From: Desulfoluna sp.
GTDB lineage: Bacteria; Desulfobacterota; Desulfobacteria; Desulfobacterales; Desulfolunaceae
NCBI RefSeq assembly: GCF_030145185.1
Contig: NZ_JAQYWB010000035.1
Span: 1 to 59,914, forward strand
DNA length: 59,914 bases
Direction: 5' to 3'
The position numbers and the translations under genes are program-made. Of this stretch, positions 1 to 7,373 are shown in pieces. A model generated the notes under the pieces. The model made no database searches, was not told where the DNA came from, and worked only from the letters and a program-made list of their open reading frames with translations. Every line of letters starts with the position of its first letter. Position 1 is the first letter of the stretch.

Positions 1-38
1 TGTACGTCAAGACCGACATACGATAAAATTGGTTCCAT
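1..38 (-). CDS. N-terminus of an IS110-family recombinase, cut by the window edge
   Basis: Read on the minus strand, an ATG at position 38 opens the frame MEPILSYVGLDV before the sequence ends. The YVGLDV stretch is the usual start of IS110/IS116 (DEDD) transposases, in which the Asp is the first acidic catalytic residue. A good ribosome binding site (GGAGG, five bases before the ATG) supports the start. Only 12 codons are visible, so the family call rests on a short motif and on the mobile-element context (a hairpin repeat lies about 170 bp upstream). An unrelated protein with a similar start cannot be excluded. Confidence 0.45.
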   Translation of the reverse strand, partial: MEPILSYVGLDV

Positions 39-205
39 ACCTGCCTCCATGATTTTGGCTCTGTGCGTTATTTTCTTAATATAATGCATAATCCACGCTT
101 TTCATGGAGCGCAGGTTCTACTTGGCAATCATTATGTCTACGGGGTCCCACGGTATCCGAAGGTCAAGGCTTATGCCGCAGGATTTCACACACGAGGCAA
201 AAAAA
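39..205 (-). ncRNA. Leader of the IS110-like gene; possible bridge-RNA region
   Basis: This non-coding stretch lies between the recombinase start and the family A hairpin. In IS110-group elements the left-end region before the gene is known to encode the bridge RNA that pairs with target and donor DNA. The length here (about 167 bp) is compatible with that. I did not derive a secondary structure or find the element end, so the assignment is positional inference only. Confidence 0.2.
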
Positions 206-240
206 CCGCTTTCGAGGTGGCTCACCTCGCCGCCGGAGGC
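206..240 (+). repeat. Family A hairpin repeat, copy 1
   Basis: CCGCTTTC is followed by the palindrome CGAGGTG-GCT-CACCTCG and then CCGCCGGAGGC. The stem carries compensating changes compared with most copies (CGAGGTG/CACCTCG instead of CAAGGTG/CACCTTG). It supplies the stop codon of the truncated toxin gene on the other strand. Confidence 0.85.
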
Positions 241-416
241 ACGCTTTTATTGATTTCAGGTACAATCCGACCGACTTCAGGAGACTCTTTTAAGAGATCC
301 ACTTTTGAAAAAATTGTTTCAACCCACTTTCTTGCTGCTGAATGTTTCTCTTTAGCGATATAGTTTGCAATTTTAGAAGTTTTATCAATGGCCAATGGAG
401 ACCAAATAATCTTCAT
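222..416 (-). pseudogene. ParE/RelE-type toxin, C-terminus replaced by a repeat
   Basis: The 64-residue frame begins like a ParE-family toxin (MKIIWSPLAIDKTSKIANYI and, later, ESPEVGRIVPEIN), which act on DNA gyrase or on ribosome-bound mRNA depending on subfamily. Family members are normally about 95-100 residues. Here the homology stops near residue 59, and the last residues (SVPPAAR) are encoded by the family A repeat. The missing part would hold the conserved YRIIY-type strand and the C-terminal basic residues, so the toxin is probably inactive. The start overlaps the antitoxin stop by 4 bp (ATGA), as expected for an antitoxin-toxin operon. Confidence 0.75.
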
Positions 417-694
417 TTCAGGATACGCTTTAGTATGGTTTCTTTGGCATCATCATGTTCTATCCCTGTACAATTTTCCAGTTGCCCTATAGCTGTTTGA
501 ACCTCTGTTAAGAGCTCAATTTTTTCTTGCATCGCTTCATATTCAAGAGCACCTAATAGAACTGCAACACTCTTCCCATGCTGAGTAATTATAACTGGCC
601 TTTTAGTATTGTGTATTTGTTTTATAAACGTTGCGATGCCAGTCCTTACTTCTGACAGGGGTTTTATATCCTGGTCAATTTTTAATCGTTGCAT
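413..694 (-). CDS. Phd/YefM-family antitoxin
   Basis: The 93-residue protein matches the Phd/YefM fold: an N-terminal DNA-binding part with the pattern IKPLSEVRTGIATFIKQI and then RPVIITQHGKSVAVLLGALEYEAM, where the family carries its R-P-V-x-I-T-x-x-G-x-x-x-A-V signature. These proteins bind and neutralise the cognate ParE/RelE toxin and repress their own promoter. It is first in the operon, overlapping the toxin start by 4 bp. The antitoxin looks intact although its toxin is truncated, so it may persist as a free repressor or as an antidote to a related toxin elsewhere. Confidence 0.85.
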   Translation of the reverse strand: MQRLKIDQDIKPLSEVRTGIATFIKQIHNTKRPVIITQHGKSVAVLLGALEYEAMQEKIELLTEVQTAIGQLENCTGIEHDDAKETILKRILK

Positions 695-1045
695 ATTTAC
701 ACCTCACATAAGTTTTTGTACATTATAACGTACAATATATGGAGCGCGCAAGCTTTTCCCTTGGCATAACAAATAGTAACGAATAGTTAAGGGACAGTGC
801 ATGAAGCCCCCCCCCGTAGCGGTGCGAAGCTGATCCCTTCAACCGGATGGAGCACGACGCGCCCAGCGTGGTGCATCAAGACGTTGTCAAAGTCCCAGCC
901 GTGTTTTCATTCGGTAGCCCCATCACTCTTCAACAGCTCATGCACGTGCGACGCATTGCTCGCCCCCTTGCACTCGGCTCGTGAAATATCCGGGTCAGGA
1001 CACTTTTTATCCTGTAATTATGACGTCCAAAGCGCATTCGCAAAC
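695..1045. other. Intergenic stretch carrying the long arm of repeat A copy 2
   Basis: No gene is supported here. Positions 895-1045 share scattered blocks (a CTCATGCACGTGCGACGC block, CTCGTGAAATATCCGGG, GCATTCGCAAACCCG) with the composite repeat at 49687-49962. The hairpin at 1046-1080 is therefore the end of a longer element. The antitoxin promoter should lie at about 695-760, in AT-rich sequence. Confidence 0.6.
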
Positions 1046-1080
1046 CCGCTTTCAAGGTGGTTCACCTTGCCGCCGGAGGC
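1046..1080 (+). repeat. Family A hairpin repeat, copy 2
   Basis: CCGCTTTCAAGGTGGTTCACC and TTGCCGCCGGAGGC. The CGGAGGC end lies 5 bp from the asparaginase stop codon. The orientation is opposite to copy 3 at the other end of that gene. Confidence 0.9.
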
Positions 1081-1085
1081 AGCTT

Positions 1086-2102
1086 TTACTCCGTCAGTTC
1101 GCCCTTGAGGCTGGTCTGCATGAGGGTGCGAATTTCATCAACGTCGTGGCGGGTACTGAAGAGAAAAAACATTTTCGCCAGGGCGGCCTCAGGCGTCATG
1201 TCAAAACCGCTGATGACACCCGCTTCAAGAAGACCGGTGCCGGTGGCGTAGGCGCCCATCATGACGCGCCCTTTGAGGCATTGGGTGCAGTTGACGACGA
1301 CCACGCCACGATCCGTGGCCTCTTTTAAAACCGCCATGAGCGAGGGGTCGTTGTCCGGGGCGTTGCCCACCCCGTAGGTTTCGAGAACCAGCCCCTTGAT
1401 GGGCGGGGCCAAAAGGTTTTTCACCACGGCGGCGTTGATGCCTGGAAAGAGGCGCAGCACGGCCACCGGGGAGTCGTGAAGCCGCTGCACCTGAAGGGGG
1501 GCATGGCCTTCCGGCCTCGGCAGGAGCAGGGACCGGTTGATCTCGATATCGATGCCTGTGGTGCCCAGGGGAGGAAAGTTGGGCGAATCAAAGGCGTCAA
1601 ACCCGCCTGCGTTCCACTTGGTGGTGCGGCTTCCCCGAAAGAGACGGTTGTCGAAGAAGAGGCACACCTCGTGGATATCGTCCCGGGCGGCCAGCAGCAG
1701 AGCGGTGATGAGGTTCTCCCGGGAATCGTTCCTCACCTCACACATGGGAATCTGCCCACCGGTGAGAATCACCGGTTTTTGAAGGCCCTCCAGCATGAAC
1801 GGCAAAGCCGAGGCCGTGTAGGCCATGGTATCGGTGCCATGGATCACCAGAAACCCGTCATACTCATCATGATGGGCCGCAATGTCCTCGGCGATATCAA
1901 ACCAGGCCGACGGGCTCATGCTTGAGGAGTCCATGGAAGGGTCGTACTCGTGGATATGATACTCCGGCATCAGCGGATTCTTAAGGATCTCCATCTTGGC
2001 CATCTGCTCCCCGAGAAACCCCGGGGCGGGCTCGTATCCCCTGGCCCCCGGCCTCATCCCAATGGTGCCGCCGGTATCCGCGATATAAATCTTTTTTTTC
2101 AA
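1086..2102 (-). CDS. ansA: L-asparaginase, type I (cytoplasmic)
   Basis: Hydrolyses asparagine to aspartate and ammonia in the cytoplasm. The N-terminal catalytic motif IADTGGTIGM (Thr near residue 13 as nucleophile) and the second motif GFLVIHGTDTMAYTASA carry the two threonines and the Asp-Thr pair of the family. ADMTPEA-like C-terminal residues and a 338-residue length match AnsA. The start is a TTG at 2102 preceded by AAGAGGA six bases upstream. An upstream in-frame ATG (2156) lies inside repeat copy 3 and would add the repeat-encoded residues MAHLAAGGF, so I reject it. There is no signal peptide, consistent with the low-affinity cytoplasmic enzyme. The gene is bracketed by inverted family A repeats and reads in the same direction as sdaA. 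Confidence 0.93.
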   Translation of the reverse strand: MKKKIYIADTGGTIGMRPGARGYEPAPGFLGEQMAKMEILKNPLMPEYHIHEYDPSMDSSSMSPSAWFDIAEDIAAHHDEYDGFLVIHGTDTMAYTASALPFMLEGLQKPVILTGGQIPMCEVRNDSRENLITALLLAARDDIHEVCLFFDNRLFRGSRTTKWNAGGFDAFDSPNFPPLGTTGIDIEINRSLLLPRPEGHAPLQVQRLHDSPVAVLRLFPGINAAVVKNLLAPPIKGLVLETYGVGNAPDNDPSLMAVLKEATDRGVVVVNCTQCLKGRVMMGAYATGTGLLEAGVISGFDMTPEAALAKMFFLFSTRHDVDEIRTLMQTSLKGELTE

Positions 2103-2132
2103 TTTTTTCCTCTTGAATGGGATCAAAAAAAA

Positions 2133-2300
2133 GCCTCCGGCGGCAAGGTGTGCCACCTTGAAAGCGGGTTTACGAATGCGCTACGGCTGTTGGGTCTCTC
2201 AGCACCTCGCGTCCGCATTCGCGCGAAGGGTGGAGGCCAGCATCATACGTCGCAAGCGCGTGGGCTGTTGGTACTACTTTGTCAATTCACTTATTGACAT
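2133..2300 (-). repeat. Family A repeat, copy 3, with long arm
   Basis: On the minus strand the core is CCGCTTTCAAGGTGGCACACC and TTGCCGCCGGAGGC (2133-2167). Positions 2168-2300 continue with blocks also seen at 49720-49830 (CGAATGCGCT-CGG, GCGTCCGCATTCGC, CGTCGCAAG). The CGGAGGC end faces the asparaginase start 31 bp away. Confidence 0.85.
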
Positions 2301-2364
2301 AAACCGGAACAACCCTCAGGACCCGTTTGTCAAACCCATCTCATAAAAATTGGCAAAAGGTTGA

Positions 2365-2386
2365 CCTCCGGCAGGGCCGCCGGAGG
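2365..2386. repeat. Family B hairpin core
   Basis: CCTCCGGCAGGGC and CGCCGGAGG form a GC-rich stem-loop that recurs at 7326, 19730, 20780 and 30170. It lies 74 bp beyond the serine dehydratase stop. On the plus strand it is followed by CTCTTTTCC, a weak U-tract. It may act as a transcription stop, but the flanks are not conserved here. Confidence 0.6.
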
Positions 2387-2459
2387 CTCTTTTCCTCTAA
2401 CATGAACTCAACCTTCCGGCCCACAGCCACCACTCACCCGCACATGTGATCAGGCCGGC

Positions 2460-3668
2460 TCACCTTGGCACGCGATTGGTGTAGGCTCGTGCCAGCCCAC
2501 CGGCGGAGGTCTCGCGATAGGGGCTGGGCAGATCGTGACCGGTTTCCCGCATGACGCGCACCACCTCGTCAAAGGAGATAAAGTGGGTGCCATCGGAGAA
2601 GAGGGCATAATCCGAGCAGTTCATCGCCCGTGTGGCGGCAAAGGCGTTTCTCTCAATACAAGGAATCTGAACGAGCCCGGCCACGGGGTCGCAGGTGAGG
2701 CCCAGGTGATGTTCCAGGCCCATCTCGGCGGCATACTCCACCTGGCGAACCGTTCCCCCCAGCACCTGGGTAGCGGCACCGGCGGCCATGGCACAGGCGG
2801 TGCCGATCTCCCCCTGGCATCCCACCTCGGCCCCTGAGATGGACGCATTGTGCTTGATCAGGTTCCCGATGAGTCCGGCGGTGGCCAGCGCCCTTAAAAA
2901 AATAACCTCATCCACCTGCACCACCTCCTTGAGATACCGAATGACCGCGGGAAGCACGCCGCAGGAACCACAAGTGGGAGCGGTAACGATCACGCCCCCG
3001 GCGGCGTTCTCTTCGGAGACAGCCAGGGCGTAAGCGCTGATTTTCCCGGTGCGGCGAAAATGGGGACTGCTCATCACGGCCTTCTGATGAAAGGTCCATG
3101 CCTTTCGGGTAAGCCCCAAGACACCGGGTAGTACGCCTTCGGTTTCCAACCCCCGCTCCAAAGAGGCCATCATCGCCTGATATTTTTCCCGTAAAAAATC
3201 CCAGATGCCCTCCCCTTCGCATTGTTCGACATATTGCCAGAAGGGAATCCCCTTCTTCACGCAATGGGCCAGAATCGCCTCCATGGTGGTGAGCTCATAC
3301 GTCGATGTACCGGCGGACGCCAATCCGGTTTCGCTGATGGTCCCGCCACCGGTGCTGTAGACAATCCACGCATTCCCCTTGGCCCCCATGTCATCCAGGG
3401 TTTCAAAAAGCATGCCGTTGGGGTGCCCGGGAAGAAGCTCTTCGGGCCGCCAGACGAGGGTCACCGGGGTCGGCGCGAGCGCCTCGTTAACCGCCAGATC
3501 GGTTAAATGGCCCTTGCCTGTGGCGGCAAGGCTGCCAAACAGTGTCACCTGAAACCCGTGGGCATCCGGGTGCTTGCCGGCAAAGAGTTCTGCTGCTCGA
3601 CGTGGCCCCATGGTATGGCTGCTGGAGGGCCCCACCCCTGTTCTGTAAAGTTCACGAAGTGACTCCAT
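2460..3668 (-). CDS. sdaA: L-serine dehydratase, iron-sulfur dependent
   Basis: Deaminates L-serine to pyruvate and ammonia with a [4Fe-4S] cluster that acts as Lewis acid. The N-terminal regulatory part starts with [12 protein letters not shown]. The C-terminal catalytic part has [45 protein letters not shown], which supply the cluster cysteines. At 402 residues it is shorter than the 454-residue E. coli SdaA but keeps both regions in one chain. The start at 3668 has AAGGAGAG seven bases upstream. Next to asparaginase and an NSS transporter on the same strand, it suggests a small amino-acid catabolic neighbourhood, with the pyruvate feeding acetyl-CoA and Pta-AckA. Confidence 0.93.
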   Translation of the reverse strand: MESLRELYRTGVGPSSSHTMGPRRAAELFAGKHPDAHGFQVTLFGSLAATGKGHLTDLAVNEALAPTPVTLVWRPEELLPGHPNGMLFETLDDMGAKGNAWIVYSTGGGTISETGLASAGTSTYELTTMEAILAHCVKKGIPFWQYVEQCEGEGIWDFLREKYQAMMASLERGLETEGVLPGVLGLTRKAWTFHQKAVMSSPHFRRTGKISAYALAVSEENAAGGVIVTAPTCGSCGVLPAVIRYLKEVVQVDEVIFLRALATAGLIGNLIKHNASISGAEVGCQGEIGTACAMAAGAATQVLGGTVRQVEYAAEMGLEHHLGLTCDPVAGLVQIPCIERNAFAATRAMNCSDYALFSDGTHFISFDEVVRVMRETGHDLPSPYRETSAGGLARAYTNRVPR

Positions 3669-3888
3669 CCTTATCTCTCCTTCTCACCCAATCATCATAA
3701 AACACGGCTGAAGAGGACCCGAGGGACGCGCACAAAAAGCGGGGCCCACCGTCCAGATCAAACAAACAATGCCGCCGGAAAAAGCCACGGCGGCATTGAT
3801 GATCTTACACTGCAAATCGATCTCCGGACAAGGCCGGGGTGAGATGCACCCACTTTTTTTTAAAGGAGCTCCCTTCAGGAGCCCCAGG

Positions 3889-3987
3889 CTATTTCAGGTT
3901 GCGCAGGGCAATGCCAATGCAAAAGCAGGCACCACCCCAGGTAACTCCCAGCCCGAAAACCATCATCAAAACGGCGGAGGTTTCCAT
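3889..3987 (-). CDS. MetS-like small subunit of the NSS amino-acid importer
   Basis: A 32-residue frame, METSAVLMMVFGLG then VTWGGACFCIGIALRNLK, starts 5 bp after the transporter stop. It has its own ribosome binding site (AAAGGAG, eight bases before the ATG). One predicted membrane helix with the G-L-G-x-T-W-G-G pattern followed by a short basic tail fits the small-subunit family known from the MetP/MetS methionine-alanine importer. By analogy it is an accessory subunit needed for full transport by its large partner. The substrate of this pair is not shown by the sequence. Confidence 0.8.
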   Translation of the reverse strand: METSAVLMMVFGLGVTWGGACFCIGIALRNLK

Positions 3988-3992
3988 ACCGG

Positions 3993-5468
3993 CTACTCCT
4001 TTCGACCCAGAGAGTCGCATTTGGTAAACAGAAAGGCGATCACCGGCAGAGCCGCGACCACGGCCCAGCCATAAACACCCAAGGCCGAAGAAGGGTATCC
4101 TTCATAGGGAACTGTTATATCGCCCACACATTTCATCACCAGCATATAGCCCACCACAAAGGTGGTGAAAAACTTAAGGCAAAAGTTCCACCAGTTCCCC
4201 ACCAGAAAATCGGAGGTGCGGTTGACGTGCTCACGAATCGACTCCAGGTTAAAAAACCAGGAGAGAAGCGCCACTTCAATGAAACCGCCAAGCAAGACAG
4301 CATAAGTATTGATATAGTGGTCGACGATATCAAGGACATACAGCCCGCTTCCGGTGGTGAAAATCACACTCGCCAGAAAACCCACCAGACAAAAAATGGT
4401 CGTGGCCGCCTTTCGGCTCAAACTGAAACCTTCCAGGATCCCTGCGATACAGGCTTCACAGATGGAGATCATGGAGCTGACCCCGGCAAAGAGCAGAGAC
4501 AAAAAGAAGAGCACGCCTATAAATGTGGCCCCGGGCATGAAGTTAATGGCCTGGGGAATGGTGACAAAGGCAAGCCCTACGCCGGAGGAGACCACATCCT
4601 GGATGGGAACCCCCTTCTGAGCGGCCATGTAGCCCAGGACGGAAAAAATCATGATCCCTGCCAGCATGGAAAAGCCGCAGTTAATGAAAGCCGTCATAAA
4701 GGCGTTGTTGTTAATATCCGAATCATCGGAAAGATAGCTGGAGTAGGTCAGCATAATGGCGAAACCGATACTCAAGGAGAAAAAGACCTGCCCAAAGGCA
4801 GCCGCCCAGACCTTGATATCACCGAGTTTGGAAAAATCCGGCTTAAAAAGCCAGTTAAGGCCATCCACGGCGCCCGGCATAGTGACGGCACGGGCCATGA
4901 TAAGAATCACCATGAAAAAGAGAGCCGGCATGAAGACCTTGTTGGCTGCTTCAATGCCCTTCTTGACACCGCAGATCAACACCCCCCAGCACGTCAGCCA
5001 CACCAGGGCCACGGGCCCCAGGATGTGCCACTGGATGCCACCTACATCAAAAGCGCCGCTGGAAAGATGCAGATACTCTTTAAAGAAAAAGGCGCTGGTG
5101 TCACTGCCCCAACCCAGGTTGAAGGAGAACTTCAAGTATGAAAAGGACCAACCGATAATGACCACATAATAACAGGCGATGACAAAAGCCACGAGTACCT
5201 GCCACCAACCGATCCATGCCCATTTTTCTTTAAGAAGCCGAAAGGTGGCGGGGGCGGAGCCGGCATGCTTCTGTCCCACACCGAATTCCAAAATCAACAG
5301 GGGGATACCAGCCGTGAAGACCGCCACAAAATAAGGGATCAGAAAAGCCCCCCCCCCGTTTTCATAAACCATGTAAGGAAAACGCCAGATGTTTCCCATG
5401 CCGATGGCGGATCCCACCGCCGCCAGAATAAACCCGAGACGGGTTCCCCATTGATCTCGCTGTTTCAT
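3993..5468 (-). CDS. Sodium-dependent NSS-family amino-acid transporter
   Basis: A 491-residue inner-membrane protein of the neurotransmitter:sodium symporter family. The opening TM1 motif GSAIGMGNIWRFPYMVYENGGG is the family hallmark and forms the unwound sodium and substrate site. About 11-12 hydrophobic segments follow, including FFSLSIGFAIMLTYSSYL (TM6 region) and ISICEACIAGILEGF. The ATG at 5468 has AGAGGT just upstream. The longer frame to 5570 adds an arginine-rich leader with no homology and is rejected. The transporter is coupled to the MetS-like gene, which suggests a neutral or hydrophobic amino acid such as methionine or alanine; serine or asparagine would fit the neighbouring catabolic genes but is less supported. 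Confidence 0.92.
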   Translation of the reverse strand: MKQRDQWGTRLGFILAAVGSAIGMGNIWRFPYMVYENGGGAFLIPYFVAVFTAGIPLLILEFGVGQKHAGSAPATFRLLKEKWAWIGWWQVLVAFVIACYYVVIIGWSFSYLKFSFNLGWGSDTSAFFFKEYLHLSSGAFDVGGIQWHILGPVALVWLTCWGVLICGVKKGIEAANKVFMPALFFMVILIMARAVTMPGAVDGLNWLFKPDFSKLGDIKVWAAAFGQVFFSLSIGFAIMLTYSSYLSDDSDINNNAFMTAFINCGFSMLAGIMIFSVLGYMAAQKGVPIQDVVSSGVGLAFVTIPQAINFMPGATFIGVLFFLSLLFAGVSSMISICEACIAGILEGFSLSRKAATTIFCLVGFLASVIFTTGSGLYVLDIVDHYINTYAVLLGGFIEVALLSWFFNLESIREHVNRTSDFLVGNWWNFCLKFFTTFVVGYMLVMKCVGDITVPYEGYPSSALGVYGWAVVAALPVIAFLFTKCDSLGRKE

Positions 5469-5821
5469 ACTACCTCTTTTCCGTCGTGGATTTCGGTTCA
5501 TATCATTATACCAGAAGCCGGTCCCTGTGAATCCACGATACATCACCCAGAGCCCAACTTTCAATTCCAATCCCTTTAAACTTTAAAAATGTAAAAAAGG
5601 ATGCACTAAAATTTAACGATATACTCAATAGAGGCCTGCCTGTCAATCACCAACAGAATAACAAAACAGCCTGTTCCGTGTGACGGAAAACCTGTCAACA
5701 ACGCCTTGAAACATAGGCATCCACGCGCCTTGACTGTCCTTGCTGATACTGATAAAGTAGCTGCTCCAAAAAAAATTAAATAATCCACCAAAATATAAAG
5801 CAGTTATCGAGGTAATCAGCA

Positions 5822-7162
5822 GTGAACAAAAACTTTTCAGCGCAACCCCATTTGTCGGCACTCCTCCCCCTGGGGCTTTTTCTTGCCATTTTTGTAGGAA
5901 GCGGGCTCTATTTTCAAAGCGTGGGCACCAGCTTTGCTTTTTATCAGGTAGCGGCCCCTGTGGCAGCGCTCCCAGCCATCATCCTCTCGGTCCTGCTCTC
6001 CAGGCAGAAACTGACGGAAACCGTCGAACGCTTCTTAACCGGCGCCGGTCACAGCAATATCATGGCCATGTGCATGATCTATCTCCTGGCTGGCGGCTTC
6101 AGCGCCGTGGCCAAAGCCACCGGCGGTGTCGATGCCGTCGTCGCTGTGGCCATCTCGGTCATCCCCGCCTCCTTTCTTCTTCCCGGCCTCTTTGTGGTGG
6201 GCGCCCTGATCTCCACGGCCATGGGAACCTCCATGGGGACCATTGCCGCTCTGGCACCCATTGCCGCAGGGGTTGCTGGTGAAGCGGGTCTTTCCATTGC
6301 CCTGACCGCCGGAGCCGTCACCGGCGGGGCCATGTTTGGTGACAACCTCTCCATCATCTCCGACACCACCATCGCGGCCACCCGGACCCAGGGGTGTGAG
6401 ATGAAGGATAAGTTCCGCGTAAACATCGCTGTGGCCGTTCCTGCGGCCATCCTGACCATCGTGCTGCTCCTTTTCCAGGCCCAGGGCACGACCATTGCGG
6501 AAGCCAAGGATGCCTCCATGCTCCTGGCCCTACCCTATGCCGCCATCCTCGTCATGGCCGTTTCAGGAGTCAATGTGTTCGCCGTCCTTCTTTCAGGCAT
6601 CATCCTGGCCGGACTCGCCGGCTTCATCACCACGCCAGACTTTACCCTCCTCCTCTTCGCCAAAGAGATCTACAACGGCTTTACAGGGATGCAGGAGATC
6701 TTTATTCTTTCCATTTTTATTGGAGGACTGGGAGAGCTCATGAAAGCCCAGGGAGGCCTCCTGGCTCTGGAACGGATGGTCTCAAGCGGCATCCGCCGTG
6801 TGGCCGCCGGCAAAGGCAGCACCGCCATTGCGGAGATGGGCATCGGGATCCTCGTCTTCCTGACCAACCTCTGCACCGCCAACAACACCGTGGCCATTCT
6901 CGTCACAGGGAGCGTGGCAAAAAACATTGCCGAAGCCAATGGCGTCGAGCCCAGACGCGCCGCCGGTACGATGGACATCTTCGCCTGCATCTGCCAGGGC
7001 CTCATCCCCTGGGGTGCCCAGGTTCTCCTGGCTGCGTCCATTTTCAAAATTTCGCCCCTGGACGTGGTGGGCAACGTCCACTACTGCATGATCCTCTTTC
7101 TTTGTACCATGGTGTCGTTTTTCATCCCCTGGGGGAAAAGAAAACAGGAACAGACCGTTTAA
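5822..7162 (+). CDS. NhaC-family sodium/proton antiporter
   Basis: A 446-residue polytopic membrane protein with about 11 hydrophobic segments. The motif MFGDNLSIISDTTIAATRTQGCEMKDKF (near residues 178-205) is the conserved core of the NhaC family (ion transporter superfamily), and TNLCTANNTVAILVTGSVAK follows later. It would exchange sodium and protons (some relatives exchange malate/lactate or arginine/ornithine) across the inner membrane. The start is GTG with GAGGT nine bases upstream. It is divergent from the NSS transporter and convergent with ugpC, with a strong terminator between. It could recycle sodium used by the adjacent NSS symporter; that link is inference. Confidence 0.9.
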   Translation: MNKNFSAQPHLSALLPLGLFLAIFVGSGLYFQSVGTSFAFYQVAAPVAALPAIILSVLLSRQKLTETVERFLTGAGHSNIMAMCMIYLLAGGFSAVAKATGGVDAVVAVAISVIPASFLLPGLFVVGALISTAMGTSMGTIAALAPIAAGVAGEAGLSIALTAGAVTGGAMFGDNLSIISDTTIAATRTQGCEMKDKFRVNIAVAVPAAILTIVLLLFQAQGTTIAEAKDASMLLALPYAAILVMAVSGVNVFAVLLSGIILAGLAGFITTPDFTLLLFAKEIYNGFTGMQEIFILSIFIGGLGELMKAQGGLLALERMVSSGIRRVAAGKGSTAIAEMGIGILVFLTNLCTANNTVAILVTGSVAKNIAEANGVEPRRAAGTMDIFACICQGLIPWGAQVLLAASIFKISPLDVVGNVHYCMILFLCTMVSFFIPWGKRKQEQTV

Positions 7163-7247
7163 GAAGGTCGCCTTAATCGGCTCGTCCCGGTCATTTTAAC
7201 GTAACCGGGACGAATCGGTAAAACGGGACCCGCAACACCAAAATAAA

Positions 7248-7290
7248 AAAAGCCCCGCACACCATGAGTGGTATGCGGGGCTTTCTTTGT
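7248..7290 (+). terminator. Intrinsic terminator after the antiporter gene
   Basis: AAAGCCCCGCACACCAT, a short loop, then GGTATGCGGGGCTTTCTTTG. It is a long GC-rich stem with A-rich and T-rich flanks, so it can work in both directions between the convergent antiporter and ugpC genes. Confidence 0.9.
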
Positions 7291-7325
7291 TTCGATGACA
7301 ACCTCACCCTGGAGGCAATAGATTA

Positions 7326-7368
7326 GCCCCCGACAGGGCCGCCGGAGGCATAAGCTGAACAGTTACAA
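7326..7368 (-). repeat. Family B repeat, copy 2
   Basis: Read on the minus strand it is GTAACTGTTCAGCTTATGCC followed by TCCGGCGGCCCTGTCGGGGGC. It sits immediately after the ugpC stop (7374) and could stop ugpC transcripts. It matches the copies at 19710-19767, 20763-20830 and 30152-30222. Confidence 0.8.
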
Positions 7369-7373
7369 ACTTT

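Noticed and set aside
797-1328. Overlapping plus-strand open frames around 800-1330
   Set aside because: They run through the repeat A long arm and antisense to ansA. The residues are repeat-encoded (for example the SPCRRR run) and there is no ribosome binding site.
2103-2156. N-terminal extension of asparaginase from the ATG at 2156
   Set aside because: The added residues MAHLAAGGF come from repeat A; the TTG at 2102 has a good ribosome binding site and gives the usual length.
3855-3892. Possible terminator after the MetS-like gene
   Set aside because: A GGGGCTCC-TGAAG-GGAGCTCC hairpin exists on the minus strand, but only three T residues follow before an A run, so it was not listed.
4227-5141. 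304-codon plus-strand frame antisense to the NSS transporter
   Set aside because: Highly charged mirror of a membrane-protein gene in the wrong strand; the transporter frame is clearly the real one.
5469-5570. 34-residue extension of the NSS transporter
   Set aside because: No homology, Arg-rich, and the ATG at 5468 has its own ribosome binding site directly before the TM1 motif.
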